Source of the DNA: Acidobacteriota bacterium
Lineage (GTDB): Bacteria; Actinomycetota; AC-67
Assembly: GCA_016208485.1 (NCBI GenBank)
Contig: JACQXY010000024.1
Coordinates: 1 to 36,874, forward strand
DNA length: 36,874 nt
Reading direction: 5' to 3'
The translations under genes were made by a program, and so were the position numbers. This document shows positions 36,474-36,874 of the stretch, piece by piece; position 1 is the stretch's first letter; each line of letters begins with the position of its first letter. The notes beneath the pieces are model-generated. The model made no database searches. It was not told where the DNA came from and saw only the letters and a list, made by a program, of their open reading frames with translations.

Positions 36474-36874
36474 ATGAACGCCACGATCGATCCTGTGCGC
36501 GCGGACATCGACATGATGCGCCGGGCGCTGCGGCTTGCGGAGCGGGGCCGCGGTCTGACGAGCCCGAACCCCCCCGTCGGAGCCGTGGTGGCGAGCGGCG
36601 GCGTCGTTCTGGGGGAGGGGTGGCACAGGGCGGCAGGACTGCCACACGCCGAGATCGAGGCGCTGGAGGCGGCCGGCGACCGGGGGCGCGGCGCCACCCT
36701 TTACGTGACGCTCGAGCCCTGCGCGCACTGGGGCCGCACGCCGCCGTGCGCGCCGCGCGTCATCGCCTCCGGCGTGACCCGGGTCGTAATCGGAACCACC
36801 GACCCGAACCCGCTCGTCAACGGCGCCGGGGCGCGGGCGCTCGCGGCCGCCGGGGTCGACGTCGTACTGGGCGT
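36474..36874 (+). CDS. ribD: Riboflavin biosynthesis deaminase/reductase RibD, N-terminal part (3' end outside window)
   Basis: The frame runs to the window end. The visible 133 residues are the zinc deaminase domain: MMRRALRLAERGRGLTSPNPPVGAVVA, the zinc ligand and catalytic Glu in PHAEIEALEAAG, and the zinc cysteines in LEPCAHWGRTPPCAPRVI, then VVIGTTDPNPLVNGAGARAL. It deaminates the GTP-cyclohydrolase product 2,5-diamino-6-ribosylamino-pyrimidinone phosphate; the reductase half lies beyond the window. GTG 36471 directly before ATG 36474 is an equally possible start. It probably begins a rib operon. Confidence 0.95.
   Translation, partial: MNATIDPVRADIDMMRRALRLAERGRGLTSPNPPVGAVVASGGVVLGEGWHRAAGLPHAEIEALEAAGDRGRGATLYVTLEPCAHWGRTPPCAPRVIASGVTRVVIGTTDPNPLVNGAGARALAAAGVDVVLG

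Overview
The window is a GC-rich stretch of a bacterial chromosome that looks actinobacterial but not like a classical Streptomyces/Mycobacterium-type genome. Supporting this are an actinobacterial integration host factor (mihF) directly upstream of gmk, a PriA without Walker A or zinc-binding cysteines, many GTG starts with 4-nt GTGA/ATGA gene overlaps, and several promoters whose -10 box lies 6-9 nt from the start codon (leaderless or near-leaderless mRNAs). A type IV pilus operon, a PyrK/class 1B PyrD pair, a PyrR attenuator and a multiheme cytochrome suggest a deep-branching, probably uncultured lineage. I cannot place it below phylum.

Layout. 1-6070: type IV pilus genes (PilX-like C-terminus, pilD, pilM, pilN, pilO, pilP-like). 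They are interrupted at about 1700-3160 by an accessory pocket holding a VapB-like antitoxin fragment, an AbiEi/DUF559 gene on the minus strand and a tRNA-like 3' end. 6121-11436: a compact operon aroC-aroK-aroB-aroQ-Xaa-Pro peptidase-efp-nusB (shikimate pathway, translation and antitermination). 11447-12922: an MntA/HepT toxin-antitoxin pair and a cyclophilin. 13000-14567: a methyltransferase convergent with an eight-haem c-type cytochrome. 14547-17152: an AbiEi/AbiEii module whose toxin carries extra WYL-like and zinc-finger parts, bracketed by two copies of a 29-bp direct repeat. 17124-27654: the complete UMP pathway pyrR-pyrB-pyrC-(38-aa basic protein)-carA-carB-pyrK-pyrD-pyrF-pyrE, with promoter, PyrR-binding leader and intrinsic terminator in front. 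27717-36327: mihF-gmk-rpoZ-coaBC-metK-priA-def-fmt-rpe-response regulator. 36474-end: the start of ribD.

The most unusual signal is a 78-bp GC-rich element with imperfect inverted ends (GATC, G6, CGGGG on one side; CCCCG, C6, GATC on the other). One 87-bp copy lies in frame inside aroC. Two tandem copies plus a partial third form the C-terminus of carB. All units are multiples of three and leave the reading frames open. This looks like a small palindromic repeat family that tolerates life inside housekeeping proteins. carB also has an apparent 8-nt deletion at its PNRIGQG motif. That shift makes a naive gene call run carB's first half into pyrK, which sits in the same frame. gmk has no ATG/GTG/TTG start upstream of its P-loop.

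How the genes work together: pyrR-pyrE take bicarbonate and glutamine to UMP, and gmk, rpoZ, coaBC and metK extend nucleotide, transcription and cofactor supply. def and fmt act on the N-terminal formyl-Met of new proteins. aroB, aroQ, aroK and aroC cover four of the seven shikimate steps (aroA, aroE and the first enzyme are not in the window). The pil genes form the PilD processing and PilMNOP inner-membrane platform of a type IV pilus. Three separate toxin-antitoxin-type loci or remnants sit at the joints between these operons.
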